Positions 38,150-48,067 are shown, numbered from the stretch's first letter. The stretch: 64,000 nucleotides of DNA from Metabacillus sediminilitoris (GCF_009720625.1 NZ_CP046266.1:3543501-3607500), one strand, 5' to 3'. Program-made: numbers and translations. The notes: generated by a model not told the origin, from the letters alone.

Positions 38150-38195
38150 GAAAAAAAAGCGTTGAATTATTTATATAAATAATTCAACACTTTTC
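38150..38195 (-). terminator. Terminator of rnjB
   Basis: AAAAGTGTTGAATTATTTA / TAAATAATTCAACGCTTTT stem followed by more T on the minus strand; the centre is fully palindromic. Confidence 0.87.
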
Positions 38196-38219
38196 GGGTT
38201 TTATATTAGTTAAACCGTT

Positions 38220-39881
38220 TCATATTTCCATAATAATAGGCAAAATCATCGGCCTTCTTTTCGTCTTTTCATATAGATATTGATTGAGTGCTTCTCTCAT
38301 ACTTAATTTTAATGCTGACCATTCGATATTATATTCCTGCATGCTTCGATCAACGATATCAGCTACAATCTCAGTTGCTTTCGTAATTAGCTCTTCAGAT
38401 TCTCTTACATATACGAAGCCTCTTGTAATGATCTCTGGCCCGGAAATTATTTTTTTTCTTTGTTTATCAAGAGTGACAACTACAATTAATATACCGTCTT
38501 GCGATAGCAAACGACGATCACGAAGAACAATATTTCCAACATCACCAATGCCTAAGCCATCAATTAGAACATTACCTGAAGGAACTTTTGCTCCTGAATG
38601 TACATTGTTTCCTTTAAATTCAATTACATCGCCTTTTTCAATCAGGAATATATTTTTTTCTTCTATACCTACTTGTCCAGCTAATCTAGCATGGGCCTTC
38701 TGCATTTTATATTCCCCATGAACTGGAATAAAATATTTTGGTTTAGTTAAATTAAGCATCAGTTTGAGCTCTTCTTGATGCCCATGGCCTGAAACATGAA
38801 TTTGCCTTTGGCCAAATACAACATGTGCACCTGCTCTAAATAATAAATCAATTGTTTTAGAAAAAACAAGCTCATGACCTGGGATTGGTGTTGCAGCAAC
38901 AAGGACCGTATCACCTTCCCTAACATTCACTATTTTATGTGATTGTTTTGCCATTCTTGATAAAACAGCAAGAGGATCACCATGATTACTTGTTGTTAGA
39001 ATGGCCACTTCATGTTTTGGATACTTTTCTATTTCATTTACTGAAAGAAGCAAATCTTCTTCAATATGGATATATCCAAGACTACTGGCTAAATTAAGCA
39101 GATTCCTCATATTCTTCCCAACAATCGCCAACTTGCGGTTGTTTTTTACAGCTGCATTTATGACTTGTTGAATGCGAACAAGGTTTGATGCAAATACCGC
39201 AACAATGATTCTTCCTTCAGCATTATACATAACATCAGCAATTTCATCACCAACAATTGCTTCAGAACCAGAATATCCAGGCTTTTCTGCATTAACACTG
39301 TCGGATAACAAACATAAAACGCCTTCCTCACCAATTTTAGCAATCTTGCCGAGATCCATTTGACTTTCACCATATGGGGATTGGTCAAATTTAAAGTCTC
39401 CAGTATGAACAATTGATCCCATTGTTGTACGAAAACTAATGCCTACTGAATCTGGAATACTGTGATTTGTTTTAAAGAAAGTTACTTCTGTACTTTCAAA
39501 TGATAAAACAGTTTGATTATCAATTTCTTTTACTAAAATGGATTGCTTCATTCTATTGTCTTTCAGTTTTTCACCAACTAAAGCCAATGTAAGCTTTGTC
39601 CCATAAATAGGAACATTTATATTATGTAGAAGGTAAAAAACTCCACCGATATTTTCATCATGTCCATGAGTTAGAAAAATTCCTTTTACACGTTCTTTAT
39701 TCTCTTTTAAATATGTGATATCAGGTATGACCATATCAATTCCTAGCATTTCACCTTCGGGATACATTAACCCCGCATCCACAATAAAGATATCAGAGTT
39801 AATTTCTATTACAAACATATTTTTTCCGACTTCACCTACGCCACCCAATGCTATTAACTTTATATTTTCTGTCTTTTCCAT
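38220..39881 (-). CDS. rnjB: Ribonuclease J2
   Basis: 553-aa metallo-beta-lactamase/beta-CASP nuclease that works with RNase J1 in mRNA decay and maturation. Motifs GEVGKNMFVIE, VDAGLMYPEGEMLGID and, downstream, HVSGHGHQEELKLML and PVHGEY are clear. The central motif, HxHxDH in active enzymes, here reads HGHDEN at residues 72-77. B. subtilis RnjB has HGHEDN, so the aspartate is also changed in this protein and metal-based catalysis should be even weaker. It stands behind dapA as in B. subtilis (ymfA). ATG follows GGGGAGG. Confidence 0.92.
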   Translation of the reverse strand: MEKTENIKLIALGGVGEVGKNMFVIEINSDIFIVDAGLMYPEGEMLGIDMVIPDITYLKENKERVKGIFLTHGHDENIGGVFYLLHNINVPIYGTKLTLALVGEKLKDNRMKQSILVKEIDNQTVLSFESTEVTFFKTNHSIPDSVGISFRTTMGSIVHTGDFKFDQSPYGESQMDLGKIAKIGEEGVLCLLSDSVNAEKPGYSGSEAIVGDEIADVMYNAEGRIIVAVFASNLVRIQQVINAAVKNNRKLAIVGKNMRNLLNLASSLGYIHIEEDLLLSVNEIEKYPKHEVAILTTSNHGDPLAVLSRMAKQSHKIVNVREGDTVLVAATPIPGHELVFSKTIDLLFRAGAHVVFGQRQIHVSGHGHQEELKLMLNLTKPKYFIPVHGEYKMQKAHARLAGQVGIEEKNIFLIEKGDVIEFKGNNVHSGAKVPSGNVLIDGLGIGDVGNIVLRDRRLLSQDGILIVVVTLDKQRKKIISGPEIITRGFVYVRESEELITKATEIVADIVDRSMQEYNIEWSALKLSMREALNQYLYEKTKRRPMILPIIMEI

Positions 39882-40024
39882 GATTTAATAAATCCTCCCC
39901 ACTGATGTACCCGTTCAACGTCACTTAGAAATATTATACCTGATGAAAGAATTGGAATACAAGGAAATTCTCGGATAGCGACTTATAGTAATAAAATGAA
40001 ATATATTCTTACGCCTTAAATAAT

Positions 40025-40061
40025 AGTAAAAGGTCTGATACTGAGTATCAGACCTTTTACT
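40025..40061 (-). terminator. Terminator of the dpa-asd-dapGA operon
   Basis: AAAAGGTCTGATAC / GTATCAGACCTTTTAC stem with loop TGA on both strands, between dapA and rnjB. Confidence 0.85.
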
Positions 40062-40100
40062 ATTATTTTGATCTTCAATGTAAAAATCAAAGCTTGCGTT

Positions 40101-40976
40101 TTATGAGTTTTTGTTTATTACATCCATTAATTCACTTCGTTCCGTACTAGTTAATGGCACTAATGGTAAACGAACTGAACCAACATCAAGTCCTTTTACT
40201 TGCAAAGCAGTTTTAACTGGTCCAGGACTAGGAACAACAAATAGTTGCTTCATGACAGGTAATAATTTGCGATGTTGTTCTGCTGCAGAAATGTAATTAC
40301 CGCTTATAAATGCTGAGATCATAGCTTGCATCTCTTTTCCAATAATATGGGATGCAACGGATACAACACCAACACCACCGATTGATAAAACTGGCAATGT
40401 TAAGCCGTCATCACCAGAATATAGAACAAAATCATTCTTTGTTCTAGAAATAATTTCTGCCATGGCGTCTAAATTCCCACTTGCTTCTTTAACAGCTACG
40501 ATGTTTGGAATATCCGACAGTCTAACAATTGTATCTACAGTCATATTAACCGCGCTTCTACCCGGAATATTGTAAAGCATAACAGGTAGTTTAGTTGATT
40601 CAGCAATCGCTTTAAAATGTTGAAATAATCCTTCCTGACTTGGTTTATTATAGTAAGGTACAACTAGCATGATTGCATCGACACCAAGTTCTTCAGCTTG
40701 TTTCGTTAGCTTAATAGAAGCAGCGGTATTATTACTTCCCGTTCCAGCAATAACTGGAATTCTTCCATTCACTTCTTTTACAGTATGCTGAATTAAAGCT
40801 AGTTTCTCTTCCGTACTAAGAGTTGGAGATTCCCCTGTTGTACCTGCTATAACCAAAGAATCTGTTCCATGGTTAATTAAATAGTCGATCAATGTTGATG
40901 TTTTTTGAAAATCGATATTTCCGTTTTTATCAAACGGAGTGACCATTGCTGTAGAAAGTCTACCAAAATGAATCAT
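40101..40976 (-). CDS. dapA: 4-hydroxy-tetrahydrodipicolinate synthase
   Basis: 291-aa class I aldolase that joins pyruvate and aspartate semialdehyde, the first step towards diaminopimelate, lysine and dipicolinate. Visible are GTTGESPTLSTEEK, the Tyr in LYNIPGRSAVN and the Schiff-base Lys in IVAVKEASGNLD. ATG at 40976 lies about 10 bases behind AAGGAG; the longer frame to 41009 begins upstream of that site. Last gene of the spoVFA-spoVFB-asd-dapG-dapA cluster. Confidence 0.95.
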   Translation of the reverse strand: MIHFGRLSTAMVTPFDKNGNIDFQKTSTLIDYLINHGTDSLVIAGTTGESPTLSTEEKLALIQHTVKEVNGRIPVIAGTGSNNTAASIKLTKQAEELGVDAIMLVVPYYNKPSQEGLFQHFKAIAESTKLPVMLYNIPGRSAVNMTVDTIVRLSDIPNIVAVKEASGNLDAMAEIISRTKNDFVLYSGDDGLTLPVLSIGGVGVVSVASHIIGKEMQAMISAFISGNYISAAEQHRKLLPVMKQLFVVPSPGPVKTALQVKGLDVGSVRLPLVPLTSTERSELMDVINKNS

Positions 40977-41051
40977 TTCACGCTCGCTCCTTATGTTACG
41001 TATTACCATTAAGGTGTTGCAAAAGATAAATATCGTGGAAGTAATCCGCTC

Positions 41052-42269
41052 TTATTTTGATAATTCAAAAGCTTCATGTAGAGCATTAACCGCTTCGACC
41101 ATATCCTCATTTTTCACCAATACCCAAATCGTTGTATGGCTATCTGCCGATTGTAGAATTTGGATTCCCTTTTCAGAAAGTGCTGTCACTATTTTCGCTG
41201 TCACTCCTGGAACACCCATAATGCCTGCACCAACTGTTGAAACTTTTGCACAATGTCTATTAATAACCGGATCATACCCAAGATTTTTCAAAGTTTCAAT
41301 CGCACGGTCTGTCACTTGATCGGTTACAGTGTAAATGACACCTTTAGGAGTAATATTAAAAAAATCTACACTGATTCCTTCTTTTGCCATTGCTTTAAAT
41401 ACTTCTGGCTGTAAATTATATTGGCCTTCCTTTGCTGTTACTTTAATTTGAGTTACATTAGAGACATGTGCGATTCCAGTGATTATGCTTTCATGGACAT
41501 CGCTTCCTCTTTTAGTAGATTGATTTGATGTAACGAGTGTTCCCGAGGACTGTGAGTATGTTGATCTTACACGGATTGGTACTTCAGATTGCATGGCTAT
41601 TTCAACTGCTCGAGGATGAATGACCTTCGCACCTTGATATGCAAGATTAACAATTTCAGTATAGGTAACTATAGAAAGAGGTTTTGCGTTTTCTACAATT
41701 CGTGGATCTGCTGTCATAACACCTTCAACATCTGTAAAAATATCCACAAATTCTGCTTGTAAAGCTGCACCTAAAGCTGCAGCAGACGTATCGCTTCCAC
41801 CTCTCCCGAGTGTTGTAATATCTCCATTTTTAGTAGATGCTCCTTGAAACCCCGCAACAACGACTACATCATAAGTTTCAAGTGTATCTAATAATCGTTC
41901 ACATTTCATTTCAAGTATCTTTGCATTCGTATGTTCATGATTCGTTACGAAACCAGCCTGGGCCCCGCTTAACGCAGTAGCCTTTATATTATGATCATTT
42001 AGCATACTAGAAAATACAATTGATGAAATCATTTCACCACAAGATAAAAGCATATCCTGTTCTCGAGTTGAAATCGTATCTATATCACCATAAATTAAAT
42101 CTAATAATGTATCAGTTGCATAAGGATCACCTTTTCTGCCCATGGCAGAAACAACGACAACGACTTTATAGCCTTCCTCAATTGCATCTTTAATATGTTT
42201 ACAGGCCAATTTTCGACCATTATCATCTCTAACAGACGTACCACCGAATTTTTGAACAATAATTTTCAT
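41052..42269 (-). CDS. dapG: Aspartokinase I (diaminopimelate-sensitive)
   Basis: 405-aa enzyme phosphorylating aspartate, the entry to the aspartate family pathway. The kinase domain has VQKFGGTSVRD, GFQGASTKNGDITTLGRGGSD and FTDVEGVMTADPR; two C-terminal ACT domains follow (about 265-405). Its place between asd and dapA beside the dipicolinate genes identifies the DapG isozyme rather than LysC. ATG follows AGAGGTG. Confidence 0.95.
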   Translation of the reverse strand: MKIIVQKFGGTSVRDDNGRKLACKHIKDAIEEGYKVVVVVSAMGRKGDPYATDTLLDLIYGDIDTISTREQDMLLSCGEMISSIVFSSMLNDHNIKATALSGAQAGFVTNHEHTNAKILEMKCERLLDTLETYDVVVVAGFQGASTKNGDITTLGRGGSDTSAAALGAALQAEFVDIFTDVEGVMTADPRIVENAKPLSIVTYTEIVNLAYQGAKVIHPRAVEIAMQSEVPIRVRSTYSQSSGTLVTSNQSTKRGSDVHESIITGIAHVSNVTQIKVTAKEGQYNLQPEVFKAMAKEGISVDFFNITPKGVIYTVTDQVTDRAIETLKNLGYDPVINRHCAKVSTVGAGIMGVPGVTAKIVTALSEKGIQILQSADSHTTIWVLVKNEDMVEAVNALHEAFELSK

Positions 42270-42338
42270 TGAAACACCTCTACTCCAGACGTGAGAGAAG
42301 AGAGCCTGATATGATCCATGCTCTCTTCCAAAAATAAA

Positions 42339-43382
42339 TTAAACTAATTGTAATTTTATTAAACTCTCTGCTATTTGTACTGAATTCCATGCAGCACCTT
42401 TTAATAGGTTATCAGAAACAATCCACATATGGAAACCATTTTCTTGGTCTAAATCTTTACGGATTCTTCCTACGAACACATCATTTTTTCCTACACAATG
42501 TGCTGGCATTGGATAAATTTGATTTGATGGATCATCTTGAAGTGTAACACCATCTGCATCCTTTAACAATGCTTTAATTTGGTCTGCAGTTACATCTTTT
42601 TGATCAATTTCAATATATACTGATTCTGAGTGGCCTGTTTCAACAGGTAAACGAACACATGTAGCTGCTACTTGTAATTGAGGCGTATTCATAATTTTCT
42701 TTGTTTCATTGATCATTTTCATTTCCTCAAATGTAAAACCATTATCTTGGAATTTATCAATTTGTGGAATAGCGTTGAATGCAATTTGATAGTGTTTTTC
42801 GTCACCTTTTACAGGGAGAATTTCAGGTGTGAATTGGTCCCCATTCAAAATAGCCTTAGATTGTTCTCTTAATTCATTAATTGCTACAGCTCCAGCCCCA
42901 GAAACTGCTTGATAAGTTGATACGATCACTTTATTTAACCCGTAAGCTTGGCGAAGCGGTTCAAGTGCAACAACCATTTGAATTGTAGAGCAGTTTGGAT
43001 TTGCGATGATACCATTATGAGTTTTTAATGCTTCCTCGTTTACTTCAGGTACAACTAATGGAACATTTTCATCCATACGGTAAGCACTTGTATTATCTAC
43101 TACAATAGCACCGCGTTTAACCGCTTCTGGTGCTAGCTGTTTTGACACGTTTCCACCCGCACTAAATAGTGCAATTTGAACTCCTTCAAAGCTTTCTGGA
43201 GTTGCAGCTTGAACTGTATATTCTTCGTTTTTGAACGTTACTTTTGTACCTGCTGAACGTTCAGAAGAAAGCAAAGTTAGTTTTGAAATTGGGAAATTAC
43301 GATTTTCTAAAGTTTGAAGCATTTGCTGCCCAACTGCTCCTGTTGCTCCGACTACTGCTACATGATAACCTTTTGCTTCCAT
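42339..43382 (-). CDS. asd: Aspartate-semialdehyde dehydrogenase
   Basis: 347-aa NADP enzyme that reduces aspartyl phosphate. The N-terminus has [16 protein letters not shown]; the catalytic Cys is in [10 protein letters not shown] and the His in [13 protein letters not shown] at 43382 stands 9 bases behind AAGGAG; a TTG codon directly before it is also in frame. A 10-bp hairpin (GGAAGAGAGC with GCTCTCTTCTC) lies between asd and dapG and may influence their ratio. Confidence 0.95.
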   Translation of the reverse strand: MEAKGYHVAVVGATGAVGQQMLQTLENRNFPISKLTLLSSERSAGTKVTFKNEEYTVQAATPESFEGVQIALFSAGGNVSKQLAPEAVKRGAIVVDNTSAYRMDENVPLVVPEVNEEALKTHNGIIANPNCSTIQMVVALEPLRQAYGLNKVIVSTYQAVSGAGAVAINELREQSKAILNGDQFTPEILPVKGDEKHYQIAFNAIPQIDKFQDNGFTFEEMKMINETKKIMNTPQLQVAATCVRLPVETGHSESVYIEIDQKDVTADQIKALLKDADGVTLQDDPSNQIYPMPAHCVGKNDVFVGRIRKDLDQENGFHMWIVSDNLLKGAAWNSVQIAESLIKLQLV

Positions 43383-43508
43383 CAATACTAGCTCCTTCCA
43401 GCTATTTCAACAAACATGATAATAGCTTCAAATCTTTTACGTACTATTCTATCATAATAATTAAAGAATGAACTCAAAAATTTATGATTATTTTATTGAA
43501 TTTTTAAA

Positions 43509-44111
43509 TTATTTTTCTAGATCGCGGAATTTTTCAACAACTACAGGTTGATATTGTTTGCCTTCTAATGCCGCTAATACTGTCTCTAGTAATGCTTCCA
43601 TTCTAGCTACCATAGAGTTAGGCTTTTTGTCTGGTGCATCCTGACCAAATGGAATAAAATAAATATCTTTTGTTGCCATTAAACGCATCAGATTAACTCC
43701 ATTTAAACCAAGTGCATCATTTGTTGAAATCCCTAATACAACAGGTCTATGAGTTCTTAATGTTGCTTTTGCAGCCATAAGTACAGGGGAATCTGTGAGT
43801 GCATTTGCAAACTTACTCATAGAATTTCCTGTTAAAGGAGCAATCACCATGCAGTCAAGTGGCAGCTTTGGTCCTAATGGTTCTGCATCAACGATTGAAT
43901 CAATTACTTTGTTACCAGTCAATTTTTGAATTTTCTCAACCCATTCTCCAGTTGCTCCAAAACGAGTAGTTGTATTTTTCACTGTATGTGTTACAACAGG
44001 TACAACATTTGCACCTTCATCTAATAATGACTTAATTTGCGGATATACCTCTTCATATGTGCAATGAGACCCAGTAATACCAAAGCCGATTCGTTTTCCT
44101 GCTAATTTCAT
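43509..44111 (-). CDS. spoVFB: Dipicolinate synthase subunit B
   Basis: 200-aa flavoprotein-like subunit that, with SpoVFA, makes dipicolinic acid in the mother cell. Visible are RIGFGITGSHCTYEEVYPQI, VIAPLTGNSMSKFANALTDS and VLGISTNDALG, the flavin-binding decarboxylase-like fold. ATG overlaps the stop of spoVFA by 4 bases, so the two subunits are coupled. Confidence 0.95.
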   Translation of the reverse strand: MKLAGKRIGFGITGSHCTYEEVYPQIKSLLDEGANVVPVVTHTVKNTTTRFGATGEWVEKIQKLTGNKVIDSIVDAEPLGPKLPLDCMVIAPLTGNSMSKFANALTDSPVLMAAKATLRTHRPVVLGISTNDALGLNGVNLMRLMATKDIYFIPFGQDAPDKKPNSMVARMEALLETVLAALEGKQYQPVVVEKFRDLEK

Positions 44112-45010
44112 TGTGAAGACCCCTTTCTTTCTTTCACTAAATCATGTAACAATTGCGAAAGAACATTCGCGATAATTTGCCCAGCCGTTTTTGGTGCAAC
44201 TATGCCAGGTAAACCAGGTGCTAATAAAGCCTTGATTCCTCGTTTTTCAGCATATCGAAAATCCGTTCCACCTGGTTTAGAGGCCAAATCAACGATTAAA
44301 GTATGTGCAGGCATCTTTGAGATGACCTGTGCTGTTACAATTAAATGTGGAATTGTGTTAATACACACATCAATGTCTTCAACTTCTTTTTGAATGGCAT
44401 CTAAATAAAAGGGAGTAAGGCCCATCTCAGTTATTCTAGCGATATGTGCAGTATCTCTAGCCCCTACTTTTACATTTGCCCCTAATGCGGAAAATGTTCT
44501 AGCAACACTCATTCCCACTCTTCCGAGACCAAGAACAGCTATTTTAGAACCGTGGATTGTAATATCCGTATGTTGAATGACCATCATAATCGTACCTTCA
44601 ACAGTTGGAATGGAATTGTAGATTGCAACATCATCACGTTCAAAAAGCTGGATTAATTTCCGATCTGTCGATTGAACAATTTTATCTAAATAAGCATTCG
44701 TAATTCCTGAATAAATAACGCAATGTGGTGGAGTAGATTTAACTAAATCCTCCGTTAATTTGACTTCTTCATTAGAAAAAACTGTATCAATAATCCCCTC
44801 ATGATTTGTGCCAGGGATTGGTAAAATGATTGCATCTATTTCTTTAAATTGAACCTCATCTAACTTCACTTTCGAAGCACCTGTAAATCCATGGTCTAAT
44901 TGGTCAAATCCGATGAGAAAAAGTTTTGCATCTAGCTCAGTTAATTTACGGATAACCTCTAGCTGTCTTGCATCGCCACCGATAACAGCTACATTCAGTC
45001 CTGTTAACAT
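44108..45010 (-). CDS. spoVFA: Dipicolinate synthase subunit A
   Basis: 300-aa NAD(P)-binding subunit of dipicolinate synthase. The N-terminus (LTGLNVAVIGGDARQLEVIR) and a second Rossmann motif (KIAVLGLGRVGMSVARTFSA) are clear, with DLASKPGGTDF near the end. ATG follows AAGGTGAAC. It is the first gene of the cluster that runs on to asd, dapG and dapA, which supply its substrate. A sigma-K-like promoter lies about 70 bases upstream. Confidence 0.95.
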   Translation of the reverse strand: MLTGLNVAVIGGDARQLEVIRKLTELDAKLFLIGFDQLDHGFTGASKVKLDEVQFKEIDAIILPIPGTNHEGIIDTVFSNEEVKLTEDLVKSTPPHCVIYSGITNAYLDKIVQSTDRKLIQLFERDDVAIYNSIPTVEGTIMMVIQHTDITIHGSKIAVLGLGRVGMSVARTFSALGANVKVGARDTAHIARITEMGLTPFYLDAIQKEVEDIDVCINTIPHLIVTAQVISKMPAHTLIVDLASKPGGTDFRYAEKRGIKALLAPGLPGIVAPKTAGQIIANVLSQLLHDLVKERKGSSQ

Positions 45011-45075
45011 GTTAATCGTTCACCTTCTTTTTAGACATGTTATCTGTTTTGATTTTCTTGGATAACTTACTTCAA

Positions 45076-45104
45076 CATACTATGTAGAAAATGGAGTATG
45101 GGTG
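45076..45104 (-). promoter_or_regulatory. Possible sigma-K promoter of spoVFA
   Basis: On the minus strand CACC (45104-45101), 16 bases, CATAGTATG (45084-45076), one base off the sigma-K -10 pattern CATANNNTA. spoVFA is sigma-K dependent in B. subtilis, so the position is sensible. Confidence 0.4.
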
Positions 45105-45152
45105 AATAAACTAGGTAAATTTGAAAATGAAGAGATAAATAAGTGAAGAAAT

Positions 45153-45182
45153 AAAAAATGATTGGCCTAAGCCAATCATTTG
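45153..45182 (-). terminator. Terminator of ymxH
   Basis: AAATGATTGGC / GCCAATCATTT stem with loop TTAG, followed by TTTATTTC on the minus strand. Confidence 0.82.
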
Positions 45183-45186
45183 AGGG

Positions 45187-45447
45187 CTATGATTCTAATT
45201 TATCAATCTGTTCATCTGGTATATCTAGGATAATCATATCTGTCCCAATTTTTTTAATATGGTTCCATGGTACACGAATTTCTTTGCCTTGTTTTCTTAA
45301 ACCAAACCACTTTAATGATGGGATAATTAGTGATGTAATTTGTCCTGTTTGTTCGTTGATTTCAAGATCAGTTTGTCCTAACACACCTAAACGTTCAGCA
45401 CGTTTTACATCAACGATTTCTTTCCCGCTTAATTCACTTAATCTCAT
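45187..45447 (-). CDS. ymxH: YlmC/YmxH family PRC-barrel sporulation protein
   Basis: 86-aa single PRC-barrel protein: MRLSELSGKEIVDVKRAERL, LGVLGQTDLEINEQTGQI and VPWNHIKKIGTDMIIL. Paralogues (YlmC) exist in spore formers; the function is not settled. ATG at 45447 is chosen because the ATG six bases earlier sits too near the AAAGGAGG. It lies between mlpA and spoVFA, the conserved position of ymxH, and has its own terminator. Confidence 0.88.
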   Translation of the reverse strand: MRLSELSGKEIVDVKRAERLGVLGQTDLEINEQTGQITSLIIPSLKWFGLRKQGKEIRVPWNHIKKIGTDMIILDIPDEQIDKLES

Positions 45448-45487
45448 GTCCATTCCTCCTTTATACTATCTTATCGCTCATTGTTAT

Positions 45488-45524
45488 AAAAAAATGCCAA
45501 CAATTTTAAGAAATTGTCGGCATA
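45488..45524 (-). terminator. Terminator of mlpA
   Basis: ATGCCGACAATTT / AAATTGTTGGCAT stem followed by TTTTTTT on the minus strand, between mlpA and ymxH. Confidence 0.85.
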
Positions 45525-45559
45525 ATCATTTGTCATATTAATCTCTATGATCATTTATT

Positions 45560-46792
45560 TCATCTTTCAGGAAGTTTACCGTCAGGACTAATTAGAGCAA
45601 CTGAATAGTTATCAGTAAATAATTGGTTCGCTAATGTATTCACACTTTCCTCACTCACTTCATTAACCAATTCGATAATTGCATCAAGTGAACGATGTTC
45701 ACCAAGGATAAGCTCATTTTTTCCATTTCTACTCATCCTGCTGTTTGTACTCTCAAGGCTAAGCATTAAACTGCCTTTCATTTGTTCTTTACTGTTAGCT
45801 AATTCTTTTGCCGTAATTCCTTCAGCTTTTAAAGTAGATAACGTTTCCTGAATTGTCTCAAATAATACATTTAATTGCTTGCTTCCTGTTCCACCGTAAA
45901 TTGTCAATAAGCCATTGTCCTTATATGATGAATGATAGGAATAGACAGAGTAAGCAAGCCCTTTTTGTTCTCTAACATCTTGGAACAAACGACTGCTCAT
46001 ACTTCCGCCTAATATGTTATTTAAAACAATCAAACTATAAATATTTTTGTGACCAGCTTCTAAACCATTAAAACCAATACAAAGATGTGCCTGCTCTGTA
46101 TCTTTTTGTCTTGCTAATTTTTGATCCATAAAGCTAGGCTTTTCAAAATCACTCTTGCCAGAGCTTGTTTCAAAAGCTCCAAAAAGTTTCTCAACCTCAT
46201 GAATAAAGGCTTCAGATACATTTCCTGCAACAGATATGACGACATTTTCTGGTGTATAATGTCCATTCATATATTCTCGTAATGTATCACCATTAAATGA
46301 GGCTAGTGTTTCTTCAGTTCCTAATATAGGATAACCAAGTGGATGAGTTCCAAACGTTGCACGACTTAATACATCATGTACAATATCATCAGGTGTATCC
46401 TCATACATTTTAATCTCTTCATACACAACATTCTTCTCTTTTTTCAATTCTTCTTCATCAAAAGTAGAATGGAAAAACATGTCAGCTAATACATCAAGAG
46501 CATAACCCGCATGATCATCAAGAACTTTTGCATAGTAACATGTATATTCCTTTGATGTAAATGCATTAACTTGACCACCGATACTATCAAAGGATTCCGC
46601 AATTTCACGAGCAGATCTAGTTTTTGTTCCTTTAAAGAACATATGCTCTAAAAAGTGGGACACACCATTATTTTTTAGATTTTCATTTCTTGAACCAGTG
46701 CCAATCCAGATTCCAATTGCAACTGAACGAACAGTTGGTATGTTTTCAAATACTATTCTGACCCCGTTTTGACACGTATATTTTTTTATCAA
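45560..46792 (-). CDS. mlpA: M16 zinc peptidase MlpA (YmxG)
   Basis: 410-aa mitochondrial-processing-peptidase-like enzyme. The inverted zinc motif HFLEH is at 46-50 (SHFLEHMFFKGT) and the third ligand Glu in EKNVVYEEIKMYED; LGGSMSSRLFQDVREQKGLA marks the C-terminal domain. In B. subtilis MlpA affects protease expression. It starts with TTG behind GGAGGAAC. Follows ylxY in the conserved pnp-ylxY-mlpA-ymxH order. Confidence 0.93.
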   Translation of the reverse strand: MIKKYTCQNGVRIVFENIPTVRSVAIGIWIGTGSRNENLKNNGVSHFLEHMFFKGTKTRSAREIAESFDSIGGQVNAFTSKEYTCYYAKVLDDHAGYALDVLADMFFHSTFDEEELKKEKNVVYEEIKMYEDTPDDIVHDVLSRATFGTHPLGYPILGTEETLASFNGDTLREYMNGHYTPENVVISVAGNVSEAFIHEVEKLFGAFETSSGKSDFEKPSFMDQKLARQKDTEQAHLCIGFNGLEAGHKNIYSLIVLNNILGGSMSSRLFQDVREQKGLAYSVYSYHSSYKDNGLLTIYGGTGSKQLNVLFETIQETLSTLKAEGITAKELANSKEQMKGSLMLSLESTNSRMSRNGKNELILGEHRSLDAIIELVNEVSEESVNTLANQLFTDNYSVALISPDGKLPER

Positions 46793-46824
46793 ACTTGTTC
46801 CTCCTTCATCGATGTTCTAAATTC

Positions 46825-47802
46825 TTATTCATCTGTTTGCTCAATTGTCACTAGCCTTTCCTCATTAACCATCATTGAAACCGAACCAAAAGAATACCCT
46901 TTTTGTTTGATCGTTAATATGAGTGTTTCAAGACTTTTTGAAGTTGATGAGGTTGGATGCATCAAGATTAGTGCTCCATTATGTACTTTACTTATAACGC
47001 GATCAATAAGCACATGCGGTTCTGGTCGCTGCCAATCAATTGTATCAACACTCCACAAAACCGTATTCATGTTCATTTCGTCTGCAATTGTTACAACTTC
47101 TTTTTTAAAACTTCCACTTGGTGGTGCAAACCATGTTGGTGTGATGTCTGTCACTGATTTTATAATTTCATTAGTTTTCACTAGCTGTTCTCTAATAGAA
47201 GAAGGAGATAGTTGACTCATATCGGGATGTGTATAAGAATGATTACCAACCTCATGTCCTGCATCAACAATCATCTTTGCCATTTCAGGATTTTCTTTAA
47301 CCCATCTCCCTTCTAAAAAGAAGGTTGCTTTAACATGATATTTATTCAAAGTTTCTAGCATAGCAGGAATATATTCATTTCCCCAAGCAACATTAATTAA
47401 AAAAGAAACCATAGGTTTTTCTGGGTTGCCACGATAAATTGGTTCTGCTGGTAAATCCTCTAAATGAATCTTCGGCTTTACTTGTCGATACACGAGGAGT
47501 TTCTCATCAAACACACCTTTTTCCTTCATTTTCTTATACGATTCTTCGATATCTACCTCTAAGCCATTATAACCTGGAGTTGTCTTCCAGACTCTATCTA
47601 TTTCAGCATTTTGAGCAGGTATGTAATATTCTTCTGCCCTAGCAATGATCTTATCGTATAAAGTGTCTTGATGTTTAGAAACAGTCACACTGGCATGCTT
47701 CATTTGCTCAACATATGAAGATGTATAGGGATTTTCTAGAAATCCGATGCTTATCGTTATGATTAAAACAAAACCCACGAAATGAATAATTTTCCTTTGC
47801 AT
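46825..47802 (-). CDS. ylxY: Polysaccharide deacetylase-like protein YlxY
   Basis: 325-aa NodB-fold protein with an N-terminal membrane/signal segment (about 5-22). The zinc His pair is present (GHEVGNHSYTHPDM, H188 and H192) as is APPSGSF, but the catalytic Asp of the usual TFDDG motif is missing: the position reads FLINVAWGNEYIP (about 134-145). This loss is shared with B. subtilis YlxY, so deacetylase activity is doubtful. Linked to sporulation by position only. ATG follows AAAGGGGGG. Confidence 0.9.
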   Translation of the reverse strand: MQRKIIHFVGFVLIITISIGFLENPYTSSYVEQMKHASVTVSKHQDTLYDKIIARAEEYYIPAQNAEIDRVWKTTPGYNGLEVDIEESYKKMKEKGVFDEKLLVYRQVKPKIHLEDLPAEPIYRGNPEKPMVSFLINVAWGNEYIPAMLETLNKYHVKATFFLEGRWVKENPEMAKMIVDAGHEVGNHSYTHPDMSQLSPSSIREQLVKTNEIIKSVTDITPTWFAPPSGSFKKEVVTIADEMNMNTVLWSVDTIDWQRPEPHVLIDRVISKVHNGALILMHPTSSTSKSLETLILTIKQKGYSFGSVSMMVNEERLVTIEQTDE

Positions 47803-47854
47803 TATATATCCCCCTTTTTACTAAAAAATATGTAAAAAGAGGACAAGGTAGAAC

Positions 47855-47965
47855 AGAAAAGCGAAAGCGCTTTGGTCAGACCTGACAAGCATAAGATGAC
47901 CTCTAATAGAAGGTGTTCTTTCATTTCAATTAGGGATTAAGAGTCTAAGCGCTATAGTACTAGCT
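47855..47965. repeat. Bacillaceae GCGC-type intergenic repeat, copy 1 (degenerate)
   Basis: AGAAAAGCGAAAGCGCTTTG at the left, GACAAGCATAAGATGACCTC in the middle and TCTAAGCGCTATAG at the right. The same building blocks, better preserved, recur at 58412-58529. From memory such elements (AGAAAAGCG...GACAAGCATAAGAC...GGCGCTGGAGCTAGAC) are frequent between genes in Bacillaceae. Confidence 0.65.
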
Positions 47966-48067
47966 AATTCAACACCTATTAAATCAATGACAGCTAATCT
48001 AAAGACATATTTATACCTCAATGTCTATTAACATAAACATAAATTTTTAAACACATACCCTCAAAAC

